Shown in pieces: positions 22,621 to 32,914 of a stretch of 64,000 nt of DNA. This stretch comes from Rotaria sordida (taxonomy: Eukaryota; Rotifera; Eurotatoria; Philodinida; Philodinidae), in NCBI GenBank assembly GCA_905250125.1, contig CAJNOL010000798.1:39050-103049 (forward strand), written 5' to 3'. Both the position numbers and the translations under genes were made by a program. Numbering within the stretch: the stretch's first letter is position 1; each line of letters opens with the position of its first letter. The notes under the pieces were generated by a model. It had not been told where the DNA came from, made no database searches, and saw only the letters and a program-made list of their open reading frames with translations.

Positions 22621-23004
22621 CGTTTTTATTTGACTGATGAAGAAAATCATTATTCAGTATTCCTCTTTTTCCTGTTCCAGTATTTTTCAGTTAGATCGAA
22701 CAGATTTTGGGCTACCATTCCCGTGTGTCGCTATTAAAAGAAGACTATTGAGGTTAATTCTGATGATCACGAAGCTTTTGAAATCTTCTTATATTTTTGA
22801 ATGATGACTTGTAATTCGAAGACGTGAACCGATATTACGAGTTTCATGACCATCAGATTCGACATCATTAGTCTTCTCTTAATAGTGACATACAATCATA
22901 AATATGTAGAAATGTTAGCCCAGAATCTGTTCAACCTAACTGAAAAATACCGGAGTAGGAAAAAAAAGGAATACTGAATAATGATTTTCTCTATCAATCA
23001 AACG
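22621..23004. mobile_element. fold-back element, family B
   Basis: Left arm from CGTTTTTATTTGACTGATGA, with GAAAATCATTATTCAGTAT. The right arm ends with the complement ATACTGAATAATGATTTTC, then CTATCAATCAAACG. Arms are about 170 bp; there is no coding capacity. The string GTACTGAGTGTCCCAAAAGT at 22440, similar to a mariner-type terminus, lies upstream without a partner. Confidence 0.7.
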
Positions 23005-23339
23005 TGTTCTCAAAACAAATATTCTTTTCGTTGGTCAAAAAAAGAAAACATTTATAAGTAAAGAATATACTCAAGCCTAACAAAAAAATATTGTCAAATG
23101 AAATCCTTCGGTCACTTTGTGTTCAGAATATGATCTGTTCAATTTTGATAAAAGATGCTCGATTTTAGTTGAAAAAATTCTATAGTTATTTTTCAAATAA
23201 TTAACATTAACTCTTACTATAGTAAAAATATTACATTTAGTTCATAGATAAAAAGAAGATAAAGATAATGATTTTTCTTTTATAATGTTTTAATACAAAT
23301 CAGAATAAAATCGTATTTTATATGTTAAATATATACTTA

Positions 23340-23398
23340 AGGGTGTGGGTTGTGGGTGTCATTTGCTCTTCATACACTCGCACCCACATCCACCCTCA
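23340..23398 (+). repeat. telomere-like hairpin
   Basis: G-rich arm GGGTGTGGGTTGTGGGTGTC, core ATTTGCTCTTCATA, C-rich arm CACTCGCACCCACATCCACC. Confidence 0.7.
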
Positions 23399-23535
23399 TT
23401 TTCTTAACCTTTCTTTTTCAGTTTAGATCATTCTAACAGATAGTGTCGTATGCATCAATGAATTTATTTCATGACAAAGAAAAAAAAAAAAACTTTTGTC
23501 TTTTTTTATAAATTTTGTTGTAGTAAATATTGATT

Positions 23536-24618
23536 ATGGATGATAATGAAACAATAAATAATACTGATTCATACGATTATGAAGATGAAGAAATAATTAT
23601 ACCATCACCTCAAGTACAATTTTGGACATATCTTATATTTCAAATTCCATCACTTGCTTGTACTCTATATCTTCTTTATTATTTATTATTTTAGTCGAAA
23701 ATTACGTACACAATTAAATAATCATGTTGTAATTGTTCTACTCGCTCTATGTTTTATTGTTTTAGTTATTGATCATTCATTATATCTTGATGCATGAAGA
23801 ATAGTTCATGTAAACTCATTTTCATNNNNNNNNNNNNNNNNNNNNNNNNNNNNNNNNNNNNNNNNNNNNNNNNNNNNNNNNNNNNNNNNNNNNNNNNNNN
23901 NNNNNNNNNNNNNNNNNNNNNNNNNTCATTTTCATCACTTTTATGGATTTTACGGTACAGTATCTGTATTTCTTCTTGCCTGGGCTTCATTTGAAAGACA
24001 TATACTCGTATTTTATCGATGTTAACTTCTTAATACTCAACGAAAAATTTTTTACATACATTATTTTCCTTTAATAATTATTTCAATTTATCTAATTAGT
24101 TTTTATATTGGAATAATTTTTTTTCCATCGTGTATGAATATGTTTTATTCGAATTATTTAGTATGTGATTCATATCCATGTTATTAAGATATACCATGGA
24201 TAAATACATGGAATTATTTATTAAATGAAATTTTATCTACTAATTTAGAAGTATTTTTTACTTTTTCATTAGTATTTCGAGTTATTTGTAGAAGATATTA
24301 TTCATTGAGACACTTTAATTGGAGAGAAAATATCGAAAAATGATTATACAATTACTTGCAATATCGACTCTTTCATTATCTATTAACCTTCCTCAATCAT
24401 TAATTTTACTTATACAACAAATTCATCCAACCTTGAGTAATTTTGGTATTGAAGCTGAACCATATTTTTTCTATCTTACTGACTATATTATTTTATTTTT
24501 ACCATTTGTTTGTCTTGGACATTTGCCAGAATTATGGCCAAAAGTATTCTTTTTATGTCAAAGACGTCAACGTAGAGTCCGTCCTATCAGGACAATAGCT
24601 GCTGGTGGTGGAGCATAA
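23536..24618 (+). pseudogene. decayed rhodopsin-like GPCR
   Basis: A paralogue of the intact receptor at 28585. It starts MDDNETINNTDSYDYEDEE and keeps stretches such as FLLAWASFERHILVFY (third segment with ERH), FPLIIISIYLISFYIGIIFF and DYIILFLPFVCLGHLPELW. The frame is broken by in-frame stops (TAG at about 23692, TGA near 23797, TAA near 24025 and 24184, TGA near 24343) and by frame shifts. A 100-N gap at 23826-23925 falls between the second and third segments. Only the last 80-90 codons are openly readable. The tail PIRTIAAGGGA and the motif TATCAATAAACTT at about 24810 match the layout of the intact gene. Confidence 0.75.
23826..23925. other. assembly gap of 100 N
   Basis: The ten bases TCATTTTCAT stand on both edges of the gap, so the two sides may overlap. 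By comparison with the intact paralogue, only about 10-20 codons appear to be missing. Confidence 0.7.
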
Positions 24619-24619
24619 G

Positions 24620-25100
24620 CTTTGATAAGAAGAAATGATAAGTAGCCTATTATTTATATGAATAGAAAAAAAAAACAAAGAGAAGACTTTGATTAATTGA
24701 AGTAAACTGGAATTGTTTTCGTTTTTTTTTATAGCTGTAAAATTTAATTCATCATAACAATAAATATTCATCAATCGTCAATGTAATTATTAGCAAATGT
24801 TAAAATTTGTATCAATAAACTTTGCATTATTGAAAATATTTTATTAAAAACCGTTTCTTTCTCATAATAGACATAGTACACAAAAAAAGCGATAGATTTT
24901 GCTTCGAAACTTATGTTTTATTTCAAATTGATATTCTTTCTATTGTACATGTTAATCTCATAATGACACTGATGAAAGTTTATTCAAATAAATTTCTTTT
25001 TTTTCTAAAAAAAATGCTCTAGATCTATTTTTTTTTCAAGAATAAATTTATTATATACTGATGTTCGAATAAATTCATTGGAAAGAGTAGTAGAAATTAA
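24620..25100. other. 3' flank of GPCR pseudogene
   Basis: AATAAA at 24814 and A/T-rich sequence. No gene. Confidence 0.4.
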
Positions 25101-25201
25101 TGAATATATGATTGAGTAAATAACTGCTACGAAATACATTAGAATTTTTTTTGTCAGAATTCGCAATTTATTTATTTCAAGCTTACGATGAGTACTCTCA
25201 C

Positions 25202-26217
25202 CAAAGATGTTAGTGAGTGAATTATTTTTGACCCAACCCGCAAACTCGACCCGGGCTGCCCGCGGGTTAAACAAACTTAAATTGCGCTAGTATTTATAAA
25301 AAAATTCACAAGTTTAGTAAATCGATACATTCGTTTTATTAAAACAAATATTTTGACCATTAAAATATTATCTTTTGTTTCTGAGTACATCATCCATAAG
25401 AATTACAAAATTTGAAGTTCAGCTCAGGGAGATAAAGAGTCCACTGAAAGTAATAGCATATGCTCATGTTCACAATGCAAAAAAATTGACAGCTCCTATT
25501 ATGATGATGATAATAATGGCTGTTCAAAAAAAATTGAGAATTATATAGACTAGATATCATTCATTCTTGTTTTGTAAAATGGTCGAACTAATAACAAGTC
25601 TTTTAATAAGCTTGGTTTTGTACGTGATTTGCGAGCACAATAAACAGGAACAACTTGAGAAAATTGTCTTTCGACAGTAACTGAACTCGTTAGAAAAGTT
25701 TGACTGAGATATTGACTACAAGCTATAATAAAAACTGATACACGTACGAAAAGGTAGATTCTTTTGTTGCGTCACACTACTCGCAAAAAACCAAAAAGAC
25801 AAAACGAGCGGGAAAAATATTAAGAAAAGATGAAGCGAACAGGAAAAATGTAAAGATGCAAAAAAAAAACGATCGAACTTAGTATTTTGTGCAAGCAAGT
25901 TTCGAAAGAGAAACGCATACATGTATCTGTGTGCTTCAAAACAATTAGGTGAACAACTAGAATCAAGATATAGTCAATACAAATGATAGAAAGAATTTTG
26001 ATGTTAAAGTAAGAGTTAGAAACGAAATGAATGCGTGTATAAATCTATGTAGAAAGAAAAATTTAACAGGAAAAGCAATGCTCATAAACAGGTTGAACCC
26101 GTGGGTTCACATGAAAATACAATCCGTTAAACCGTGACCCGTCAGAGGTCCAACCCGGCCCGCAAGTTACGGGTCGGGCGGGTTGAAGCAAAACGGGCTA
26201 ACCCGTCAACATCTCTG
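25202..26217. mobile_element. non-autonomous hAT-type DNA transposon with 8-bp TSD
   Basis: The 8-bp direct repeat ACTCTCAC flanks both sides (25194-25201 and 26218-26225). Terminal inverted repeats are CAAAGATGTT on the left and AACATCTCTG on the right. Close to both ends are clusters of GGGT/ACCC words (GACCCAACCCGC, CGGGTCGGGCGGG), as in many hAT elements. The 1,016-bp interior has no transposase, so it would need an enzyme from elsewhere. Its insertion splits the left arm of an older inverted-repeat element, which gives the order of events. Confidence 0.85.
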
Positions 26218-26394
26218 ACTCTCACTATCGTTAGGAAATAGTAATAATAATAGAGAGAAGTATTACATATATACGACCGGAAAAAAAGCTGCAATCCGTA
26301 TTTCAGCTAAATCCTTACCATAAAAACGTATTTTAAAAAAAACTAATTACATATTTTGAAACCCCATGAAGTTTTTTATCACCGTGTATAATTA

Positions 26395-27113
26395 GGTTTT
26401 AGTTTGTATTTATGTATTACCAAAATAAATTAAGCGCAATGAAGATAAATTCAATCGACAAGTGCGAAAAATTCATATTTTTCTTTTCACTTTCTACGTC
26501 AAATTATATGTACAAAGGAAATAAGTTTTTCCAATAGTAATTATGCATTCCGATAGAACTTCAAATTCTCTATCATCCTGTATGTTTTAGTCTTACCTTA
26601 CATTTATATACTGAAGAATAATTTGAGTATTTTGTAGAGGTGCTCCTTGACAAACTATAGAAGAAGACTAGATTTTTTAGGTATCTATTTTATTTTTTGT
26701 TTCAGAAGTTCAGAATGATTGAGAAGGTTAGTTATTATCAGAAGATATAATTACTTCTTTCAAAATTTATATCTGGAGTAATAATAAAAGTGATAATAAA
26801 GTGGAAATAAAAGTATAGTGACAGAAGAAAATCCAGTTTTTTAGGGTTCATGAAGAAAGATGTTTAAATACTACTTCAATTATTTTTCAGTATATAAATA
26901 TAAGATAAGATTAAAATATACAGGATGTTTGAGAATTCGAAGTTTTCTCAGAATACATAATTACTTTTGGAAATACTTATTTTCTTTGTACCTATAATTG
27001 GCCGTAGAAAGTGAAAAAAAAAAGTAACGAAAAATATGGATTTTTCGCGCTTGTCGATTGAGGTTGTCTTCATTGTATTCAAGCTATTTTGGTAATATAT
27101 AAGTGCAAACTAA
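26395..27113. mobile_element. fold-back element, family C copy 1
   Basis: Left arm words TTAGTTTGTATTTATGTATT, CAATCGACAAGTGCG and ATTCTCTATCATCCTGTAT recur as complements on the right (TACAGGATGTTTGAGAATTC, CGCTTGTCGATTG, CAAACTAA). The arm unit of about 150-200 bp is the one that makes up the element at 27522-28470. Confidence 0.7.
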
Positions 27114-27264
27114 TTTCATATAAGACAGTCATCAGTAGTTGATATTTTAAATGAGTAGTTTAGCGATGAGAGTGATAATTTGCCTCGAATATGGTTAGAT
27201 TTTTTAACTGATAATAGAAAGAAAGTAAATCGAGGTATCCTATGGTTGGCTATGCTCATATATG

Positions 27265-27368
27265 CAACAAGATAAAAGGCAAAAAGAACAAAGACATGTA
27301 ATTAGATAAAGATATATATATCTTTATCTAATTACATGTCTTTGTTCTTTTTGCCTTTTATCTTGTTG
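27265..27368. repeat. perfect 104-bp palindrome
   Basis: CAACAAGATAAAAGGC starts it and its exact complement GCCTTTTATCTTGTTG ends it. The centre is GATATATATATC between 27316 and 27317. No mismatch was found over 52 bp per arm, and there is no spacer. Confidence 0.9.
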
Positions 27369-27521
27369 TATATATATATATGTCATACTTCTCTCTATTA
27401 TTATTACTATTTCCCGATGATGATGAGAATACTTACTGGAAGCTTGAAATAAATAAACTGTGAACTTTGACAAAAAAAAATTCTAATGTATTTTATAGCA
27501 GTTATTTACTCAATCATATAT

Positions 27522-28470
27522 ACCCCTGGAAAGCAAAAGTTAGCAACTATATTTGACCTCTTTTAGCACTCTAAAAGAACATTTCAAAAAAAGTAATTAT
27601 ACCATTTGATAGCGCATGAAATTCTCTACCAGCCTCTGTATTTGTATTTTAGTTTATGTTTGAACATTATGAAAATAATTTTAGTATAATGAAGGTACCT
27701 CCATGTCCACATTCCCAATGACGGACTTTCTAGTTTTTTATATTTTTCATTACTATAGAAACACCTTTTTTTTTAAAGTAATTATATATTCTGATAGAGC
27801 TTGAAATTCTCTATCATCCCACATATTTATGAGTCACTTTGCATTTATCTGTTAAGAAATAATTTTAATATAATGAAAACATCTTCAATTGACAAGTATT
27901 GAAAAATCCGCATATTTTAGCTTTTTTTAAATATTTTTACTACATTATTTTTCATACAGAATAAATTTTCACAAAAGCAATTATACATTGTTATAGCTCT
28001 TGAAAGTCTCTATCAGCCTATATAAAAATGTGTTGGCTTGAATATAAGTAGCAGAAGAAACCAGTGTGTTTTCGAAATTGTCATTTGAAATTTCTTTAAG
28101 TGTATTCAGATTGTTTCTTAATATACAAATGCAAAGTAACACAGAAGTATATGGGATGATAGAGAATTTCAAGCTCTATCAGAATGTATAATTACGATTT
28201 TAAAAAGTTAATTTTATAGTAATAAAAAAGTTAAAAAACTATTGCCTATGTCAGTGACAACATCTAATCTTTGAGAATGTGGACATGGAGGCACCTTCAC
28301 CATATTCAAATTATTTTCATAATGTTCAAACATAAACTAAAATACAAATACAGAGGCTGGTAGAGAATTTCATGCGCTATCAAATGGTATAATTACTTTT
28401 TTTGAAATGTTCTTTTAGAGTGCCAAAAGATATCAAATATAGTGGCTAAATTTCGCTTTCCAGGAGTATA
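27522..28470. mobile_element. fold-back element, family C copy 2 (double nested)
   Basis: Outer arms (27522-27745 and 28250-28470) end in TATACCCCTGGAAAGC and its near complement GCTTTCCAGGAGTATA. Inside lies a second inverted pair (27780-27925 and 28070-28205) made of the same repeat unit, with words such as GAAATTCTCTATCATCC and TTCAATTGACAAGTATTG. It ends about 115 bp upstream of the likely start codon of the intact GPCR at 28585. Confidence 0.75.
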
Positions 28471-28584
28471 CTCATGAAGGTCAAATAGTTTTTAATTCAT
28501 ATGATCATTTTGCAGAAATATTCTCGTCTCATTTTTAATCAATGTATTTCCTATAAGACAATATTCACTTTTCACAACCAAAGA

Positions 28585-29550
28585 ATGTCAACAAACGAAA
28601 CTACTACCATCAATACTCTTTCACCATCCTATTCATTCAGATTTATTGTCCTAGTAATACTGCAAGTTCCTTCTATTCTAATCTCATTGCTTATCTTCAC
28701 TTATTTTATTCTCAACCGAATGGCTCGCGCAAAAGATCATAATCATGCCGTATTAGTACTACTATCGATTAATTTTCTACAAGTTATCATTGATCTACCT
28801 ATGCCAATGAGTTTCTATTATTTGAATGGAATTGTTCGACCAGCTACTTCTGCTTATTGTGTTTGGTGGGTATGGTGTGAATATTCAATTAACAATATCC
28901 ATGCTTTTCTCATGGCATGGATATCGATCGAACGTCATCTACTCATCTTTCATTCTCATCTGATTCGAACAGTAGGCTCTTGGAAGAGATGGTCACTTCA
29001 TACTGTCCCATTGATTGCTTGTTTGGTATGGGGACCATTGTTCTTCATCATCATGGTTATTATCACTCCCATGTGTGTCAATTCATGGATTTTCAATAGT
29101 TTTATGTGCAGTGTACCATGTTACTTGACGACATATTGGGGTGTATTTGATCTTCTTTTCAATGTAATCTTTCCAGTTTGTACCATTGTTATCGCCAATC
29201 TAGCTCTTATTGCACGTGTTATTTATCAAAAATCAATTGTCGTTCGTCGTACTCGTATCGATTGGCGTCGTCAACGAAAAATGACTCTACAATTGGGTAT
29301 TATTTCTACACTCTATCTTGTGATTTGGCTTCCAGTAGGTATTGGATTACTCGGTCAAATCTACATAAGTTCAACTTTTTTTCTTGATCAAATTGATATC
29401 TTCAGTTTTCTAACTTATCTTGTACCTCTTTTGTTACCATTCGTTTGTTTGATATCAATGCCTGGACTTATGAAAAAATTGAAAGCAATATTGCTTCGAC
29501 GACAAATTATGGCTGTTGCACCTGTTAGATTTAAACTCAACCAATATTAA
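28585..29550 (+). CDS. rhodopsin-like GPCR (intact)
   Basis: 321 residues from ATG 28585 (MSTNETTTINT, with possible N-glycosylation sites). An in-frame ATG at 28501 would add 28 residues of low likelihood. Seven membrane segments: residues near 20-43, 55-75, 92-113, 133-158, 180-205, 233-255 and 267-290. The end of segment three reads WISIERHLLIF, with ERH for the DRY motif. Cys91 lies just before it, and several cysteines sit in the second outer loop (CVNSWIFNSFMCSVPC). The seventh segment reads LLLPFVCLISMPGLM and lacks NPxxY. The basic third inner loop (VVRRTRIDWRRQRKM) could contact a G protein. Ligand unknown; probably a chemosensory-type receptor of an expanded family. AATAAA at 29641. 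Confidence 0.8.
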   Translation: MSTNETTTINTLSPSYSFRFIVLVILQVPSILISLLIFTYFILNRMARAKDHNHAVLVLLSINFLQVIIDLPMPMSFYYLNGIVRPATSAYCVWWVWCEYSINNIHAFLMAWISIERHLLIFHSHLIRTVGSWKRWSLHTVPLIACLVWGPLFFIIMVIITPMCVNSWIFNSFMCSVPCYLTTYWGVFDLLFNVIFPVCTIVIANLALIARVIYQKSIVVRRTRIDWRRQRKMTLQLGIISTLYLVIWLPVGIGLLGQIYISSTFFLDQIDIFSFLTYLVPLLLPFVCLISMPGLMKKLKAILLRRQIMAVAPVRFKLNQY

Positions 29551-29640
29551 AACACAAATAATATACTGAATATTTCAACCAGACGAGAAATATAACAAAC
29601 AGTACCTTGCATACTGTCGTTCATCACAACATAAGATATC

Positions 29641-29646
29641 AATAAA
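29641..29646 (+). terminator. polyadenylation signal AATAAA
   Basis: In the context TATCAATAAACTT, 90 bp past the GPCR stop. The same context follows the pseudogene copy at 24814. Confidence 0.55.
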
Positions 29647-29783
29647 CTTCGAATTTTATTCTTCTAATATTTGCTTGTAATCTCTTGGATGAAATGTAAA
29701 AAAGAGAAGAATATGTTCACAATTGTATAATACTACTTTAGGTTATTTCAGACTATATGAGCATACGATAGTACTCCTACTTG

Positions 29784-29852
29784 AGGGTGTGGGTATGAGT
29801 GTAGGTGTGGATGTAGGTGTTGGTGTTTTTCTCCATCGACACCCACACCATT
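29784..29852 (+). repeat. telomere-like hairpin
   Basis: G-rich arm GGGTGTGGGTATGAGTGTAG with further units, core TTTTTCTCCATC, C-rich arm GACACCCACACC. Confidence 0.7.
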
Positions 29853-29854
29853 TT

Positions 29855-30862
29855 CTCTTAATGAAACAAGGAATAAAATGAAGAATTTAATATCGATTGT
29901 GACCGTCTACAAATTCATAATTTATCTGACCTTTTCTGCATCCATTCTAGCAACGATTATTTTGTTACAAAATCATCAGTTTCTTTTACATAAATTTAGT
30001 TCACGATTTTTTGACTAATACCCAATGAAGAAGCAGCTTATTTAAATCAGCTGAAAGTCAAAATTAAATCACATAAATCATTTAAAATTAGCAATTCTAA
30101 TTCAAAAACGGCTTTTCACAACTTCACAATGTCATGTTGTTTAAAAGTTGTAAGTGAAAAAGATAAATTTTCCACCATCCTTAGTCCTCCAATATATGGA
30201 GTTAGTTTGATTTTCGGTCGAAGTTCTCTTGTATATATTTTGTTTTGGATCTAAGCTTTTGTTCAATGGTGAATTTGAACTTCAATCAAATTTTTTATAA
30301 ACTCATTGTGTCTAATACAAATGATTCGGATGCGTTGTATACAATGATATTTTACATGTGATTGGAATTATTTATGCTAAAAAACTGACATAGCTTCAAT
30401 ATTACTAATTAGTCTCATTAACATGAGACTAATTAGAGCAGCATATATGTCACTCAGTTTTTATTTAGAAGTGTTTCTTGAGAATAAATATAGGTAAAAA
30501 TGATCAATATTTGTAATTGTAAAGTTTATCATTTATACATAGTTGGATGACAACAGTTAGAGCACATTAAAAAAGAATGATACAAAAGAGAAAAATTACT
30601 GTCTTCTCTCACTCTCGTTTATTAATCATTCTAGTGATGAAGTTTAAGAATCTATGTATAGTGGTCATATGAAATTGCGCAATTAAACAACGTCATCAAT
30701 AACGATTCAAATTTGAAAAACACATTATATGACTCATTTGATGACGACACTCAAATCGATATTAAAAGAAAAACATCGATATGACGTCAAAACATACACG
30801 TAGGAGTCCTGTATTTATATAATCATTCACAGGAAAGAAAAATCCCAATCGTAATACGAGAA
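29855..30862. other. intergenic, upstream of the metalloprotease
   Basis: No gene. A perfect 14-bp stem (CTAATTAGTCTCAT at 30405 with its complement at 30423, loop TAAC) is present. TATTTATATAATC at about 30811, some 50 bp upstream of the start codon, could be a TATA element. Confidence 0.4.
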
Positions 30863-31647
30863 ATGTCTGTGTTAAGAGCATTAGTTGTTTCTTTCAACCA
30901 TACTCTAATTAAAGTAAGTTATAATTTTATACATGATTATATTGTTTTATAATAATATTATAGAAAATCGACGAAAACTATGAACAATCAATAATAATAC
31001 CGGTTAATTATAATAGTAATCAATCATTTTCTCCTTCATTGTTCGATGATAATCAACTATTACCAGGACAATCTCGAATTGACTACAAAATTCATCAAGG
31101 TTTTACATTGAATGAAGAAATACTCATTAAAAATGCATTAGAAATCATTGCTAATCGATTATTCAAACCAGAAATCTTACAAAACATGTATAATATTTGT
31201 GGTACATCAGGTGAATTACTCGGAGCAAGAGTATGGTCTCGTTCACAACTAGGAAATGACAAAAACTATCATGGTATGTATGATTTATTACGTTTTCAAT
31301 TGATGTGTCTCAAAATAAAAAGTGAAAATGATCAATGTCCCACTATTCATATATATCCAATGTATGAAAAAAATGAAACACAAGCTGAAGGAACTGTTGG
31401 ATGTATTTCATGTATTTCACATGGATCAACATTTTCAATTGAAGGAAATTTTCAAGTTAAATTAAATCGATATAATCTTGATGCATTGAATAAAAACGTT
31501 GAGAATTTAGTATATTGGGCGGGAACTATTGTACATGAAATGCTTCATAATTTAGGTCATAAACATAAAAATAATGATTATAGTAATCAATGGCAAATTA
31601 ATATATTTGAAAATTGTTTTATTTATAATGGAAATTATTCAATTTGA
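30863..31647 (+). CDS. zinc metalloprotease-like protein (HExxHxxGxxH)
   Basis: Two exons, 30863-30913 and 30964-31647, with a 50-bp phase-0 intron (AAA|GTAAGT ... TTATAG|AAA), give 244 residues. Near the C-terminus it has IVHEMLHNLGHKH, the metzincin-type zinc site: three His ligands and the catalytic Glu. A cysteine pair is seen upstream in VGCISCISHG. No strong signal peptide: the N-terminus MSVLRALVVSFNHTLIK is only weakly hydrophobic. The downstream methionine turn expected in metzincins is not evident, and the chain ends about 25 residues after the zinc site, so it may be a short or truncated form. Substrate unknown. AATAAA at 31674. Confidence 0.75.
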
Positions 31648-31673
31648 CAATCAATGGATTTTATTTTAAAAGT

Positions 31674-31679
31674 AATAAA
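31674..31679 (+). terminator. polyadenylation signal AATAAA
   Basis: 27 bp after the metalloprotease stop codon. Confidence 0.5.
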
Positions 31680-31684
31680 AGAAA

Positions 31685-32530
31685 TAACCGAGATTTTTAA
31701 TCATTTCAAATATTTTCGTTTTATTATAAAAAAATCAGTTGAAATTAATTGCAATTTTGTTTTTTTACATTCATCTACATTTTTTCAAGTAAATAAGGGA
31801 CAAAGATCTATATAACCTCCAGTCATATCATGAACATACACTGAAAAAATCTTTAAATTTTTGAAATTTTTTATTATATCTATGACAATATATGAACAGT
31901 ATTCGAAACTCTACTAGCTGCCATTCAAACAATATTTATATGTTGAATATTTGACAAAATAAGTGTAGAGAACATAGATAGTCAATAGGGTAATGAGATG
32001 AATACACCAAAAATATCTCAAAATACCTCACCTCATCATCGTACATAGGTATAATATGGAGTATATTGTTTCATTTACCTACATGTATTGTTTGCTTGCG
32101 ATCTTAATATCATCGAGTGCATCGCTATTATAACACCAATCCTATAAGTAAAGTTCTATATATTTTTCAAAAGATCTTAAATACTTCTTTGAATTTTGTT
32201 GAGTACTCATTGGGCTTGTGAACTGGCTTCATTTACTATTATATAGACGGATATAGAATGTCAGTCTCTTTGTAATGATGAAACTTGCAGGTCGATAGTT
32301 GTTTCCGTTAGAGAGTTATTCAAAAAGCAACGATCGTCCTTTTAATAGAAGCCATTAAAACAGTCCTGCTGGCCATGAGTGGAGATTTGTCAATTTACAA
32401 CATTTATACAATTTTGAAACGAAATCTGATACTTGTAGCTGTCTCTATCATCACACTTCTTTTCATATTTTATGTCACTGTGTATTGAAAGGCGTTCCCA
32501 ATGGATGTCCACTTGTAAATTTAGAATTGA
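31685..32530. other. intergenic, no gene seen
   Basis: AT-rich; nothing supported. Confidence 0.4.
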
Positions 32531-32535
32531 TGACC

Positions 32536-32606
32536 TAGGGTGTGGGTGGGTGTGAGTTTCATTCTTCTCTTTTCATACCCAGGCACACACCCACACCTAC
32601 ACCCTA
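32536..32606 (+). repeat. telomere-like hairpin
   Basis: G-rich arm AGGGTGTGGGTGGGTGTGAG, core TTTCATTCTTCTCTTTTCAT, C-rich arm CACACACCCACACCTACACC. One of the clearest examples. Confidence 0.8.
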
Positions 32607-32724
32607 GGGATTTTTTTTCTGTAGATTCATTAAGCAATCTAAAGTTCCCATTTCTGCTAAAATAAGACCATCGAAAACAAGACAGCTTTATTGGCTTCTT
32701 TCGAAGGGAAAACAACTAAGACTT

Positions 32725-32910
32725 CGGTTGCGAAGTCCCACGAAATCTTGAAGTCTGCTGTTTTCCCCTCGGTTTCTTTGTGAATTTTTTATGAATTAAC
32801 TGTATTTCAAAGGTTTTAAATTTCATGAGACTTCATGGAACTTTAAAAGACTTCAGAAGACTTCTAAAGAATCCACGAGACTTCGAAAGACTTCACCAGA
32901 CTTCATGATC
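32725..32910 (+). repeat. AGACTTC-type degenerate repeat
   Basis: AGACTTC and GAAGTC words recur every 10-20 bp (for example ATGAGACTTCATGG, AAAGACTTCAGAAGACTTC, CGAGACTTCGAAAGACTTC). Confidence 0.5.
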
Positions 32911-32914
32911 AAAG

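Larger units (their letters stand above)
25101..27522. mobile_element. older inverted-repeat element with nested insertions
   Basis: The left arm (25101-25193 continuing at 26226-26262) is complementary to the right arm (27370-27522). Shared words include TGATTGAGTAAATAACTGCT, TTTATTTATTTCAAGCTT and TAGTAATAATAATAGAGAG. The left arm is split by the hAT element at 25202-26217, and the interior holds the fold-back at 26395-27113 and the palindrome at 27265-27368. No transposase reading was found. Confidence 0.7.
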
